From contig CBDDXD010000003.1 of NCBI GenBank assembly GCA_965235415.1, positions 62,001 through 126,000 of the forward strand: a stretch of DNA of 64,000 bases, written 5' to 3'. Under the pieces are notes generated by a model that did no database searches, had not been told where the DNA came from, and saw nothing but the letters and a program-made list of their open reading frames with translations. Source of the stretch: Fontibacterium subtropicum. GTDB taxonomy: Bacteria > Pseudomonadota > Alphaproteobacteria > Pelagibacterales > Pelagibacteraceae. Positions within the stretch are counted from its first letter, which is position 1, and each line of letters opens with the position of its first letter. Below are positions 34,043-43,332 of the stretch, in pieces. Both the position numbers and the translations under genes were made by a program.

Positions 34043-37000
34043 ATGTTGTTATCTTTTACAGATAAGAAAAAAGTTAGAAAAAGTTTTGGTAAATTAGAAA
34101 ATATACTTAACATTCCCGATTTAATAGAAGTTCAAGTCAACTCATATAAAAATTTTTTAGAACCAAATATAGAACACAAAGCTGATTCCGGAATTACAAA
34201 AGTATTTAAAGATATATTTCCAATAGAAGAATTTTCAGGACTTGCAACTATAGAATATATTTCATATCGATTTGAAAAACCAAAATACACAGTTGAAGAG
34301 TGTAATCAAAGAGGACTTACTTATTCAGCAGCATTAAAAGCGACACTTAGGTTAGTTGCTTATGACATCAACGAAGAAAAGCAAACAAAACAAGTTTTGT
34401 CGGCCAAAGAACAGGAAGTTTATATGAGCGATATTCCTCTAATGACTCCTAGAGGAACATTTGTAGTAAATGGAATAGAAAGAGTTTGTGTAAATCAAAT
34501 GCATAGAAGTCCAGGAGTTTTTTTCGACCATGATAAAGGAAAGACACATTCAAGTGGTAAATTATTATTCAGTTGTAGAGTTATTCCTTACAGAGGATCT
34601 TGGTTAGATTTTGAATACGATACAAAAGATATTTTAAATTTTAGAATTGATAGAAAAAGAAAGTTACCAGTAACGACTTTATTAATGGCTCTTGGTTACA
34701 ACCGAGATGATATTTTGAGTCTTTTTTATGAAAATATTAGATACGACTTGACCTCAGATGATGAATGGAAAACAAAGTTTACACCGGAAAATTTTAGAAA
34801 TTATAAGTTAAAAAATGATTTAATTAACGCTGAAACCAAAAAAGTTGTTATTAAAAAAGATACAAAAGTTTTGTATCCCATGGCATTAAAATTAAAGAAA
34901 GAAGGACTTAATAGTTATTTAGTTAAGACTCCTGATTTATTTGGTAAGTATTTAGCAAACGATATTATTAACGAAAAAACAGGAGAAGTAATTGCCGAGT
35001 CTGGAGATGAAATTTCTAATGATTTAATAACTAAACTTACAGATCTTAAAACAAAAACAATTTATTTACTTGATATTGATGGCGTAAATAGAGGCCCTTT
35101 TTTAAGAAATACCCTAGCTATTGATAAAAATCTTAATCAAGATGAGGCTAGTATGGATATCTATCGTGTTTTAAGACCAGGAGAGCCACCTACAATAGAT
35201 ACAGCTAAAAATTTATTTGGAAACTTATTCTTTAATCACACAAGATATGACCTTTCAGAAACAGGTCGAGTTAAGATGAATGCAAGAATGGACATTGATT
35301 GTGATCCAAAATTGACAGTTCTTAGAAAAGAGGACATCGTTACTATTGTTAAACATATGTTGGACCTTAAAGATGGAAAAGGTGAAGTAGATGATATTGA
35401 CCATCTTGGAAATCGTAGACTTAGATCTGTTGGTGAACTTGTAGAAAATCAATTTAGAATTGGATTAATAAGAATGGAGAGAGCTATTAAAGAAAAAATG
35501 GCATCTGTTGAAATTGATTCTGTAATGCCACAAGATTTAATTAATGCAAAACCAATTGCAGCTTGTCTTAAAGAGTTTTTTGGCACTTCTCCATTATCTC
35601 AATTCATGGATCAAACTAATCCACTTGCTGAGATTACTCATAAAAGAAGAGTATCAGCTCTTGGACCTGGAGGATTAAATAGAGAGAGAGCAGGATTTGA
35701 AGTTCGAGATGTTCACCCTACTCATTATGGAAGAATATGTCCTATCGAAACGCCAGAAGGTCCAAATATTGGATTAATTAATAGTTTAGCAACTTATTCA
35801 AGAATTAACAAATATGGTTTCATTGAAAGTCCATATAGAAAAGTTGTTAATGGAAAAGTTACAAAAGAAATTCATTATTTATCTGCAATGGAAGAAGGAA
35901 AATATACAATTGCTCAAGCTAACTCTCCATTAAACAAAGATAATACTTTTGTTGATGATTTAGTTTCTTGCAGAAAATCCTTGGGATTTGAATTAGCAAA
36001 ACCTGAGAACGTTGATTTTATGGACGTTTCGCCAAAACAAGTTGTGTCAGTTGCTGCAGCTTTAATTCCATTCTTAGAAAATGATGATGCTAATAGAGCT
36101 TTAATGGGATCGAATATGATGAGACAAGCAGTTCCTCTAATTAAAAACGAATCTCCTTTAGTTGGAACAGGAATAGAAAAAGATGTTGCTGTAGATTCAG
36201 GAGCAACACTAGTTGCTAAAAGAGATGGAATTGTAGATAAAATTGACGGGAAAAGAATTGTTGTCAAAGTAACTAGTGAAAAAGATCTTACAAAATCTGG
36301 TGTTGATATTTATAATTTAAGCAAATTTCAAAGATCCAATCAGAACACATGTATTAATCAAAGACCACTAGTTAAAGTAGGCGATAAAATTAGAAAAGGC
36401 GATGTTATTGCAGATGGTCCTTCTACTCAATTTGGTGAATTAGCATTAGGTAAAAACGTAATGGTAGCATTTATGCCATGGCGTGGTTACAACTTTGAGG
36501 ACTCGATACTTATTTCTGAGAGATGCGTCACAGATGATGTTTTTACTTCAATTCATATTGAAGAATATAGCGTTATGGCTAGAGATACAAAACTTGGGCC
36601 TGAAGAAATTACAAGAGATATTCCAAACACTGCTGAGGAAAATCTAATTAATTTAGATGAATCTGGCGTTGTTTATGTTGGAGCAGAAGTTAAACCTGGC
36701 GATATATTAGTTGGAAAAGTTACTCCAAAAGGAGACTCCCCAGTTAATGCTGAAGAAAAGCTATTAAGAGCAATTTTCGGAGAAAAAGCAATCGATGTAA
36801 GAGATACATCTTTAAAAATGCCTTCAGGAACAAATGGGGTTGTGGTTGAAGTTAGAGTATTTAATAGACATGGAATTGAAAAAGACGAAAGAGCAATTTC
36901 TATTGAAAGAGCTGAAATCGAGTCAGTACAAAACGATAAAAATGCTGAAGAAGAAATATTAGAATCTAACATTAAGGCTAGAGTAAAAAGTACTTTAGTT

Positions 37001-38125
37001 TCTGCTAAACTTGATGAGGATTTTAAATCATTAAAAAAAGGGACTATTTTATCAGAAGATAATTTATCTGAATTATCAGCGAATGAATTATTTAAATTAC
37101 TAATTGAGGATAAAAAAATTCAATCAAATTTAGCAATTTTAAAAGAACAATTTGTTAAAGCAAAAAAAGATATTCAAACTAGATTTGAAGACCAGGTGGA
37201 CAAAATTCAAAAAGGTGATGATTTATTACCAGGTGTTATGAAAATGGTAAAAGTTTTTGTTGCTATGAAGAGAAAACTTCAAGCGGGAGATAAAATGGCA
37301 GGAAGACATGGTAATAAAGGAGTTATTAGTCGAATTGTTCCAGTTGAAGATATGCCATACATGAATGATGGAAGACCAGTTGATATTGTTTTAAATCCAT
37401 TAGGCGTTCCAAGTCGTATGAACGTTGGTCAAATTTTAGAGACACATTTAGGATGGGCTTGTTCTGAAATGGGAGAAAAAATTAAAAAATTAATTGAAGG
37501 CGTTCAAAGAAATTCTTCAAAAAAAGAAGAATTAAAAAATTATTTAGGAAAAATTTATAAAGGAGAAGTGGGAGATGAGATTAAAAATTTATCTGATTTA
37601 GAACTTAGTGAGTTAAGTTACAATTTATCAAGCGGTGTTCCTATAGCAACTCCAGTTTTTGATGGAGCTAGCGTAAATGATGTTACTGATATGTTAAAAT
37701 TTTGTGGATTGCCTGAAACTGGACAGACCGATTTATATGATGGAAGAACAGGTGAAAAAATTGATCGTCAAGTTACAGTTGGAATTATTTATATGTTAAA
37801 ATTAGCCCACATGGTTGATGATAAAATTCATGCTCGTTCTACTGGCCCTTACAGTTTAGTTACACAGCAACCACTTGGTGGAAAAGCTCAATTTGGCGGC
37901 CAAAGATTTGGAGAAATGGAGGTTTGGGCGTTAGAAGCATATGGAGCCGCATATACTTTGCAGGAAATTTTAACGATTAAATCTGACGACGTTGCTGGAA
38001 GAACAAAAGTTTATGAAACCATTGTTAAAGGAGATGATGATTTTGAATCTGGAGTTCCAGAGTCTTTTAATGTCTTAATTAAAGAGATTAGATCTTTAGG
38101 TTTAAATATTGAATTAACAAATTAA
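34043..38125 (+). CDS. rpoB: RNA polymerase subunit beta
   Basis: The 1360-residue beta subunit of RNA polymerase. The rifampicin-site region near residues 512-545 reads SQFMDQTNPLAEITHKRR, matching rifampicin-sensitive sequences. GFEVRDVHPTHYGRICPIET and EGPNIGLINSLATYSR follow. The catalytic-site lysine region appears as KMAGRHGNKGVISRIVP, and the C-terminal clamp as GGQRFGEMEVWALEAYGAA. The 49-nt gap after rplL holds no clear terminator. The rpoC gene follows after 3 nt. Confidence 0.98.
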   Translation: MLLSFTDKKKVRKSFGKLENILNIPDLIEVQVNSYKNFLEPNIEHKADSGITKVFKDIFPIEEFSGLATIEYISYRFEKPKYTVEECNQRGLTYSAALKATLRLVAYDINEEKQTKQVLSAKEQEVYMSDIPLMTPRGTFVVNGIERVCVNQMHRSPGVFFDHDKGKTHSSGKLLFSCRVIPYRGSWLDFEYDTKDILNFRIDRKRKLPVTTLLMALGYNRDDILSLFYENIRYDLTSDDEWKTKFTPENFRNYKLKNDLINAETKKVVIKKDTKVLYPMALKLKKEGLNSYLVKTPDLFGKYLANDIINEKTGEVIAESGDEISNDLITKLTDLKTKTIYLLDIDGVNRGPFLRNTLAIDKNLNQDEASMDIYRVLRPGEPPTIDTAKNLFGNLFFNHTRYDLSETGRVKMNARMDIDCDPKLTVLRKEDIVTIVKHMLDLKDGKGEVDDIDHLGNRRLRSVGELVENQFRIGLIRMERAIKEKMASVEIDSVMPQDLINAKPIAACLKEFFGTSPLSQFMDQTNPLAEITHKRRVSALGPGGLNRERAGFEVRDVHPTHYGRICPIETPEGPNIGLINSLATYSRINKYGFIESPYRKVVNGKVTKEIHYLSAMEEGKYTIAQANSPLNKDNTFVDDLVSCRKSLGFELAKPENVDFMDVSPKQVVSVAAALIPFLENDDANRALMGSNMMRQAVPLIKNESPLVGTGIEKDVAVDSGATLVAKRDGIVDKIDGKRIVVKVTSEKDLTKSGVDIYNLSKFQRSNQNTCINQRPLVKVGDKIRKGDVIADGPSTQFGELALGKNVMVAFMPWRGYNFEDSILISERCVTDDVFTSIHIEEYSVMARDTKLGPEEITRDIPNTAEENLINLDESGVVYVGAEVKPGDILVGKVTPKGDSPVNAEEKLLRAIFGEKAIDVRDTSLKMPSGTNGVVVEVRVFNRHGIEKDERAISIERAEIESVQNDKNAEEEILESNIKARVKSTLVSAKLDEDFKSLKKGTILSEDNLSELSANELFKLLIEDKKIQSNLAILKEQFVKAKKDIQTRFEDQVDKIQKGDDLLPGVMKMVKVFVAMKRKLQAGDKMAGRHGNKGVISRIVPVEDMPYMNDGRPVDIVLNPLGVPSRMNVGQILETHLGWACSEMGEKIKKLIEGVQRNSSKKEELKNYLGKIYKGEVGDEIKNLSDLELSELSYNLSSGVPIATPVFDGASVNDVTDMLKFCGLPETGQTDLYDGRTGEKIDRQVTVGIIYMLKLAHMVDDKIHARSTGPYSLVTQQPLGGKAQFGGQRFGEMEVWALEAYGAAYTLQEILTIKSDDVAGRTKVYETIVKGDDDFESGVPESFNVLIKEIRSLGLNIELTN

Positions 38126-38128
38126 ATT

Positions 38129-41100
38129 ATGAGTAAAGAATTAACAAATTTATTTAAAAAAAATATCAATAAAGATAATTTTAATAATATTAAAATTTCT
38201 TTAGCAAGCCCTGAGAAGATTAAATCTTGGTCATTTGGTGAAATTAAAAAACCAGAAACTATAAATTATAGAACATTTAAACCTGAGAAAGACGGATTAT
38301 TTTGTTCTAGAATATTTGGACCGGTAAAAGATTATGAATGTTTATGTGGCAAGTATAAACGTATGAAATTTAGAGGAATTATTTGTGAAAAGTGCGGTGT
38401 AGAGGTTACTAAAGCAAATGTAAGACGTGAAAGAATGGGTCACGTAGAGTTGTCAACTCCTGTTTCTCATATCTGGTTTTTAAAATCATTACCAAGCAGA
38501 ATAGCTCTAGCAATGGATATGAAACTTAAAGATCTTGAGAAAGTTTTATATTTTGAAAATTTCATTATCATAGAACCAGGTCTTACTGAGTTTAAAAAAA
38601 ATCAGCTAATCACAGAAGAAGAGCTATTAAAAGCACAAGAAAAATATGGCGAAGATCAGTTCTCAGCAGGAATTGGTGCCGAAGCAATTAGAGAAGTGTT
38701 GGCTGCAATTGATTTGCCTACGGAAAGAGAAAGATTAAGAGAAATATTAAAGAACACAACATCTAAAGTTGCAGAAGAAAGAACTATTAAAAGATTAAAA
38801 TTAGTTGAGAATTTTATTAACTCTGGAAATAAACCGGAGTGGATGATTTTAACTGTTATACCAGTTATACCACCTGAACTTAGACCTTTAGTTCCACTAG
38901 ATGGCGGAAGATTTGCAACATCTGACCTTAACGATTTATATCGAAGAGTTATTAATAGAAATAATAGATTGAAGAGACTAATGGAATTAAGAGCGCCAGA
39001 TATTATAGTTAGAAATGAAAAACGTATGTTGCAAGAAGCAGTTGACGCTTTATTTGATAATGGAAGAAGAGGAAGAGTGATAACAGGCACTGGAAAAAGA
39101 CCTCTTAAATCTTTAGCTGATATGCTTAAGGGTAAACAAGGACGCTTTAGGCAAAATTTATTAGGAAAAAGAGTTGATTACTCAGGAAGATCTGTAATTG
39201 TTGTAGGACCAGAATTAAAACTACATCAGTGCGGCCTTCCAAAAAAAATGGCATTAGAATTATTTAAGCCATTTATTTATGCGAAATTAGACAAACTTGG
39301 TCTAGCTACAACAATTAAGCAGGCTAAAAAAATAGTAGAAAAAGAAAAATCAGAAGTTTGGGATATTTTAGAAGAAGTTGTTAGAGAACACCCAGTTCTT
39401 TTAAACAGAGCCCCAACACTTCATAGACTAGGGATTCAAGCTTTTGAACCATTATTAATTGAAGGTAAAGCAATTCAGCTACATCCTTTAGTTACAGCTG
39501 CTTTTAATGCTGACTTTGACGGAGACCAGATGGCTGTTCACGTTCCATTAAGTATAGAGGCACAGTTAGAAGCAAGAGTATTAATGATGTCGACAAATAA
39601 TATTTTAAGTCCATCAAATGGAAAACCTATTATTGTACCATCTCAAGATATGGTTCTAGGAATTTATTACATGTCGCAATTTTTTGGAGATCAAGATACT
39701 AAACCAGTTGGTTATTTCTTAAACTTAGATGAAATTTCACAAGGACTTGAAAATAAATCAATAAACGTTCATTCAAAAATCGTATCTCGATTTGAAACTG
39801 TAGATGAAAAAGGTCAACCAGTTTTTAAAACATATCAAAGTAGTGTAGGTAGATTTTTGTTAGCAAATATACTTCCAAAACATCATAAAATTACATTCGA
39901 TTTAGTAAATAAATTATTAACAAAAAAACAAATTTCTGAACTTATTGATGTTATTTTTAGATACTGCGGTCAGAAAGAAACAGTCATTTTCTGCGATAGA
40001 TTAATGATTATTGGTTTTCATAATGCATTTAAAGCAGGAATATCTTTTGGAAAAGATGATTTAGTAATTCCTGAATCAAAAGAGAAAATTATTACCGATG
40101 CTAAAAAAATGGTCGAGGAATATGAAACTCAATATTCCGAAGGTTTAATTACTAAAGGTGAGAAATACAATAAAGTCGTAGACCAATGGTCTAAGTGTAC
40201 AGATAAAATTGCAAGTGAGATGATGAAAAATATCTCCGCTTCTAAAATAAATAAAGATGACGGATCAATAACAACTAACTCTATATTTATGATGGCAGAT
40301 TCTGGCGCTAGAGGTTCAGCAGCACAGATGAAACAGTTAGCTGGTATGAGAGGTCTAATGGCAAAACCATCTGGAGAAATTATTGAAACTCCTATTATTT
40401 CAAATTTTAAAGAAGGTTTAACTGTATTGGAATATTTTACATCTACTCACGGGGCACGTAAAGGACTTGCGGATACAGCTTTAAAAACTGCAAACTCTGG
40501 ATATTTAACAAGACGATTATGCGATGTATCTCAGGATGTTATAGTAAGACTTAAATTTTGTGGAACTAAAAAACATATCAACATTAGCGAAATTATAGAG
40601 GGTGGAAACATTATTGTATCTTTAACAGAAAGATCCTTAGGAAGAATTGCAGCAAAAGATATTAAAGCTCCAAACACAGGAGAAGTTATTGTTAAAGCAA
40701 AACAATTAATTGAAGAAAAACAGTGTGAATTGATGGACGCTGCAGGTGTAAAATCTATCGATGTTTATTCACCAATTACCTGTGAAGCAAAAGATGGAAT
40801 TTGTTCAACATGTTATGGAAGAGATTTAGCTAGAGGCAGATTAGTATCAATCGGCGAGTGTGTAGGAATGATTGCAGCTCAATCGATTGGAGAACCCGGA
40901 ACACAGCTTACAATGAGAACTTTCCACGTTGGAGGTACAGCACAAATTAAACAAGAGTCATCAATAACAGCTCCTTCAGAAGGAATACTAAAAGTTTCTA
41001 ATCAAAATTTAATTGAAGATTCTAAAAAAGAATTAATAGTCATGGGAAGAAATACTGAAATTATAATTGAAAAAAATGGAACAAACGTTGCAATGTACAA

Positions 41101-42289
41101 AATTCCATATGGATCTAAACTTTTCACAAAACCAGATCATCCAGTCAAAAAAGGCCAAAAAATTTGCGAGTGGGATCCTTACACACTACCAGTTATTTCA
41201 GAAACAGATGGTATAGTTAACTTTGTAGATTTAATTGATGGAGCTTCAATTACTGATGCTACCGATGAAGCAACAGGAATTTCCTCTAAAGTAGTTTTAG
41301 ATTGGAGAGGACAATCTAAAAATCTTGATCTTAAACCTAGAATTACATTAAGAGACAGTAAAGGCAAAGTCGTTAAAAAGGCAGATGATAATGAAGCAAG
41401 ATATTATTTAGTTCCAGAAACTATTTTATCAGTAGAGGATGGAGATAAAGTTAATGCAGGAGATGTATTAGCAAGATTACCCAAAGCAACTTCTAAAACA
41501 AAAGATATTACCGGAGGATTACCAAGAGTTGCTGAATTATTCGAAGCAAGAAAGCCTAAAGAAGGAGCAATTATTGCTGAGAATGATGGTAAAATTGAAT
41601 TTGGAAAAGAAGTTAGAGGTAAACTTAAAATTACAATTAAATCAAAAACAGGAATCGAATCTTCTTATTTAATTCCAAAAGGAAAACAAGTTAACTTCAA
41701 TCCGGGTGAAGAAATTAAAAAAGGTGAATATTTATTAGACGGTAGTCCAGCTCCTCATGATATTTTAAGAATTTTAGGAGTTGAGGCGCTTGCAAATTAT
41801 TTTATTGATGAAGTTCAAGAAGTTTACAGATTACAAGGTGTTATTATAAACGATAAACATATAGAAGTTATCGTCAGACAAATGTTAAGAAAAGTTGAAA
41901 TTAAAACTTCAGGTGATACGCCATTCTTAGTTGGGGAATTAGTTGATAAAATCGACTTAGATGAATTAAATAAAAAATTAGTTTCAGAAGGCAAAACACC
42001 TGCAAAAGTAGATCCAGTGTTGTTAGGTATTACAAAAGCCTCGTTGCAAACAAAATCATTTATTTCAGCAGCCTCATTCCAAGAAACAACAAGAGTTCTT
42101 ACTGAGGCAGCAATTAAAGGTAAAATTGATGTACTTCACGGCTTGAAAGAAAATGTTATTGTTGGAAGATTGATACCTGCTGGTACAGGAGATAGTACAT
42201 TTAAATACTCTAAAATTGCTCGTGAAAGAGATATGGAGCTTCAAAACAGTAAAGTAAAAACCCCTGAACAATTAGAAGTTACTAAGTAG
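38129..42289 (+). CDS. rpoC: RNA polymerase subunit beta'
   Basis: The 1386-residue beta' subunit. The N-terminal zinc finger has CLCGKYKRMKFRGIICEKCG (about residues 70-89), and the catalytic magnesium loop NADFDGDQM lies near residue 460. The trigger-loop region contains FTSTHGARKGLADTALKTA, and a second zinc site has CEAKDGICSTCYG. SIGEPGTQLTMRTFHVGG is also present. It follows rpoB by 3 nt, and a 194-nt gap with a new promoter comes after. Confidence 0.98.
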   Translation: MSKELTNLFKKNINKDNFNNIKISLASPEKIKSWSFGEIKKPETINYRTFKPEKDGLFCSRIFGPVKDYECLCGKYKRMKFRGIICEKCGVEVTKANVRRERMGHVELSTPVSHIWFLKSLPSRIALAMDMKLKDLEKVLYFENFIIIEPGLTEFKKNQLITEEELLKAQEKYGEDQFSAGIGAEAIREVLAAIDLPTERERLREILKNTTSKVAEERTIKRLKLVENFINSGNKPEWMILTVIPVIPPELRPLVPLDGGRFATSDLNDLYRRVINRNNRLKRLMELRAPDIIVRNEKRMLQEAVDALFDNGRRGRVITGTGKRPLKSLADMLKGKQGRFRQNLLGKRVDYSGRSVIVVGPELKLHQCGLPKKMALELFKPFIYAKLDKLGLATTIKQAKKIVEKEKSEVWDILEEVVREHPVLLNRAPTLHRLGIQAFEPLLIEGKAIQLHPLVTAAFNADFDGDQMAVHVPLSIEAQLEARVLMMSTNNILSPSNGKPIIVPSQDMVLGIYYMSQFFGDQDTKPVGYFLNLDEISQGLENKSINVHSKIVSRFETVDEKGQPVFKTYQSSVGRFLLANILPKHHKITFDLVNKLLTKKQISELIDVIFRYCGQKETVIFCDRLMIIGFHNAFKAGISFGKDDLVIPESKEKIITDAKKMVEEYETQYSEGLITKGEKYNKVVDQWSKCTDKIASEMMKNISASKINKDDGSITTNSIFMMADSGARGSAAQMKQLAGMRGLMAKPSGEIIETPIISNFKEGLTVLEYFTSTHGARKGLADTALKTANSGYLTRRLCDVSQDVIVRLKFCGTKKHINISEIIEGGNIIVSLTERSLGRIAAKDIKAPNTGEVIVKAKQLIEEKQCELMDAAGVKSIDVYSPITCEAKDGICSTCYGRDLARGRLVSIGECVGMIAAQSIGEPGTQLTMRTFHVGGTAQIKQESSITAPSEGILKVSNQNLIEDSKKELIVMGRNTEIIIEKNGTNVAMYKIPYGSKLFTKPDHPVKKGQKICEWDPYTLPVISETDGIVNFVDLIDGASITDATDEATGISSKVVLDWRGQSKNLDLKPRITLRDSKGKVVKKADDNEARYYLVPETILSVEDGDKVNAGDVLARLPKATSKTKDITGGLPRVAELFEARKPKEGAIIAENDGKIEFGKEVRGKLKITIKSKTGIESSYLIPKGKQVNFNPGEEIKKGEYLLDGSPAPHDILRILGVEALANYFIDEVQEVYRLQGVIINDKHIEVIVRQMLRKVEIKTSGDTPFLVGELVDKIDLDELNKKLVSEGKTPAKVDPVLLGITKASLQTKSFISAASFQETTRVLTEAAIKGKIDVLHGLKENVIVGRLIPAGTGDSTFKYSKIARERDMELQNSKVKTPEQLEVTK

Positions 42290-42342
42290 TAATTAGCTAG
42301 GTTTTTCAATACTAATTCAGCAATTCTTTATACAACTACAAT

Positions 42343-42370
42343 TTGACCTTTCGCGTAATTTAAGTATTAT
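42343..42370 (+). promoter_or_regulatory. Promoter of the rpsL (str-S10-spc) operon
   Basis: TTGACC at 42343-42348 and TATTAT at 42365-42370 are 16 nt apart. Transcripts would start near 42377, leaving a leader of about 105 nt before rpsL. Together with the promoter at 56328-56355 it may drive most of the ribosomal cluster. Confidence 0.6.
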
Positions 42371-42483
42371 GCCCAAACTTTTTTAAGGTAGCAAGTAAGG
42401 CTCTCAAGCACTTAAACTCCTACCAGATTTTAGGTTTCGACCTTATTTTCTATCCTTAAATTGTAAAACTTTTAAAAAAATTT
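42371..42483 (+). promoter_or_regulatory. Leader of rpsL with possible hairpins
   Basis: This is the only long 5' leader in the ribosomal cluster. It contains AGGT-TTCG-ACCT (42432-42443), a 4-bp stem with a TTCG loop. Upstream, GGTAG can pair with CTACC, and AAGGT with the same ACCTT, which would give alternative folds. A regulatory role is an inference from this arrangement. Confidence 0.35.
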
Positions 42484-42855
42484 ATGCCAACGATCAATCA
42501 ACTCGTTAAACGAGGTAGAGTTAAACCAAAAATAAGGAACAAAGTTCCTGCACTAGAAGCTTCACCACAAAAACGTGGAGTATGCACGAGAGTTTATACA
42601 ACAACTCCAAAAAAACCTAACTCAGCATTACGTAAAGTTGCAAGAGTTCGTTTGTCTAATGGGTTTGAAGTCACAAGCTATATTCCTGGAGAAGGTCATA
42701 ATTTACAGGAGCACTCAGTAGTCATGATCAGAGGCGGAAGGGTAAAAGATTTACCAGGTGTTCGTTATCACACAATTCGAGGAGTTCTTGATACTCAGGG
42801 TGTTACGAAAATGAAACAACAAAGATCAAAATACGGGGCAAAAAGACCTAAATAA
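42484..42855 (+). CDS. rpsL: 30S ribosomal protein S12
   Basis: S12 acts in decoding at the A site. The protein begins MPTINQLVKRGRVKPK and contains TPKKPNSALRKVARVRLSN (residue K43 in the streptomycin-sensitive form), YIPGEGHNLQEHSVVMIRGG and VKDLPGVRYHTIRG with the aspartate that is often methylthiolated. The length of 123 is normal. It opens the ribosomal super-cluster. Confidence 0.98.
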   Translation: MPTINQLVKRGRVKPKIRNKVPALEASPQKRGVCTRVYTTTPKKPNSALRKVARVRLSNGFEVTSYIPGEGHNLQEHSVVMIRGGRVKDLPGVRYHTIRGVLDTQGVTKMKQQRSKYGAKRPK

Positions 42856-42857
42856 TT

Positions 42858-43328
42858 ATGTCACGAAGAAGAAAACAAACAAAAAGAGATGTAAATCCAG
42901 ACCCAGTTTACAAATCTAAAGTTGTGACTAAATTTATGAATTCTTTAATGTATGAAGGAAAAAAAACAGTTGCTGAAAAAATTTTATATAAAACTCTTGA
43001 ATTAATTAAAGCTAAAACAAATGACGATCCAATTAAAATTTTTAATGATGCTCTTAAAAATGTAAAACCAAATTTAGAAGTTAAATCAAGAAGAGTTGGT
43101 GGAGCTACATATCAAGTGCCAGTAGATGTTAGAGCTGATAGGGCTCAGGCTTTAGCAATTCGATGGTTAATAGATGCTTCAAGAAAACGAACTGATAAGA
43201 GTATGCAAGAAAAATTAGTTAAAGAATTACTGGATGCAGCAGCTAATAAAGGTTCTGCGATCAAAAAAAGAGAAGACACTCACAAAATGGCAGAAGCAAA
43301 TAAAGCTTTTGCGCATTTTAGATGGTAA
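42858..43328 (+). CDS. rpsG: 30S ribosomal protein S7
   Basis: S7 starts assembly of the 30S head. The signature DPIKIFNDALKNVKP and the RVGGATYQVPVDVR segment (about residues 78-91) are visible. The length of 156 is normal. Only 2 nt separate it from rpsL, so the S7-binding intergenic structure of E. coli has no room here. Confidence 0.98.
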   Translation: MSRRRKQTKRDVNPDPVYKSKVVTKFMNSLMYEGKKTVAEKILYKTLELIKAKTNDDPIKIFNDALKNVKPNLEVKSRRVGGATYQVPVDVRADRAQALAIRWLIDASRKRTDKSMQEKLVKELLDAAANKGSAIKKREDTHKMAEANKAFAHFRW

Positions 43329-43332
43329 ATTT

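Noticed and set aside
38656..39090. Minus-strand ORF of 144 codons inside rpoC
   Set aside because: It lies wholly within a highly conserved part of rpoC, and its Leu/Ser-rich translation is typical of antisense shadows.
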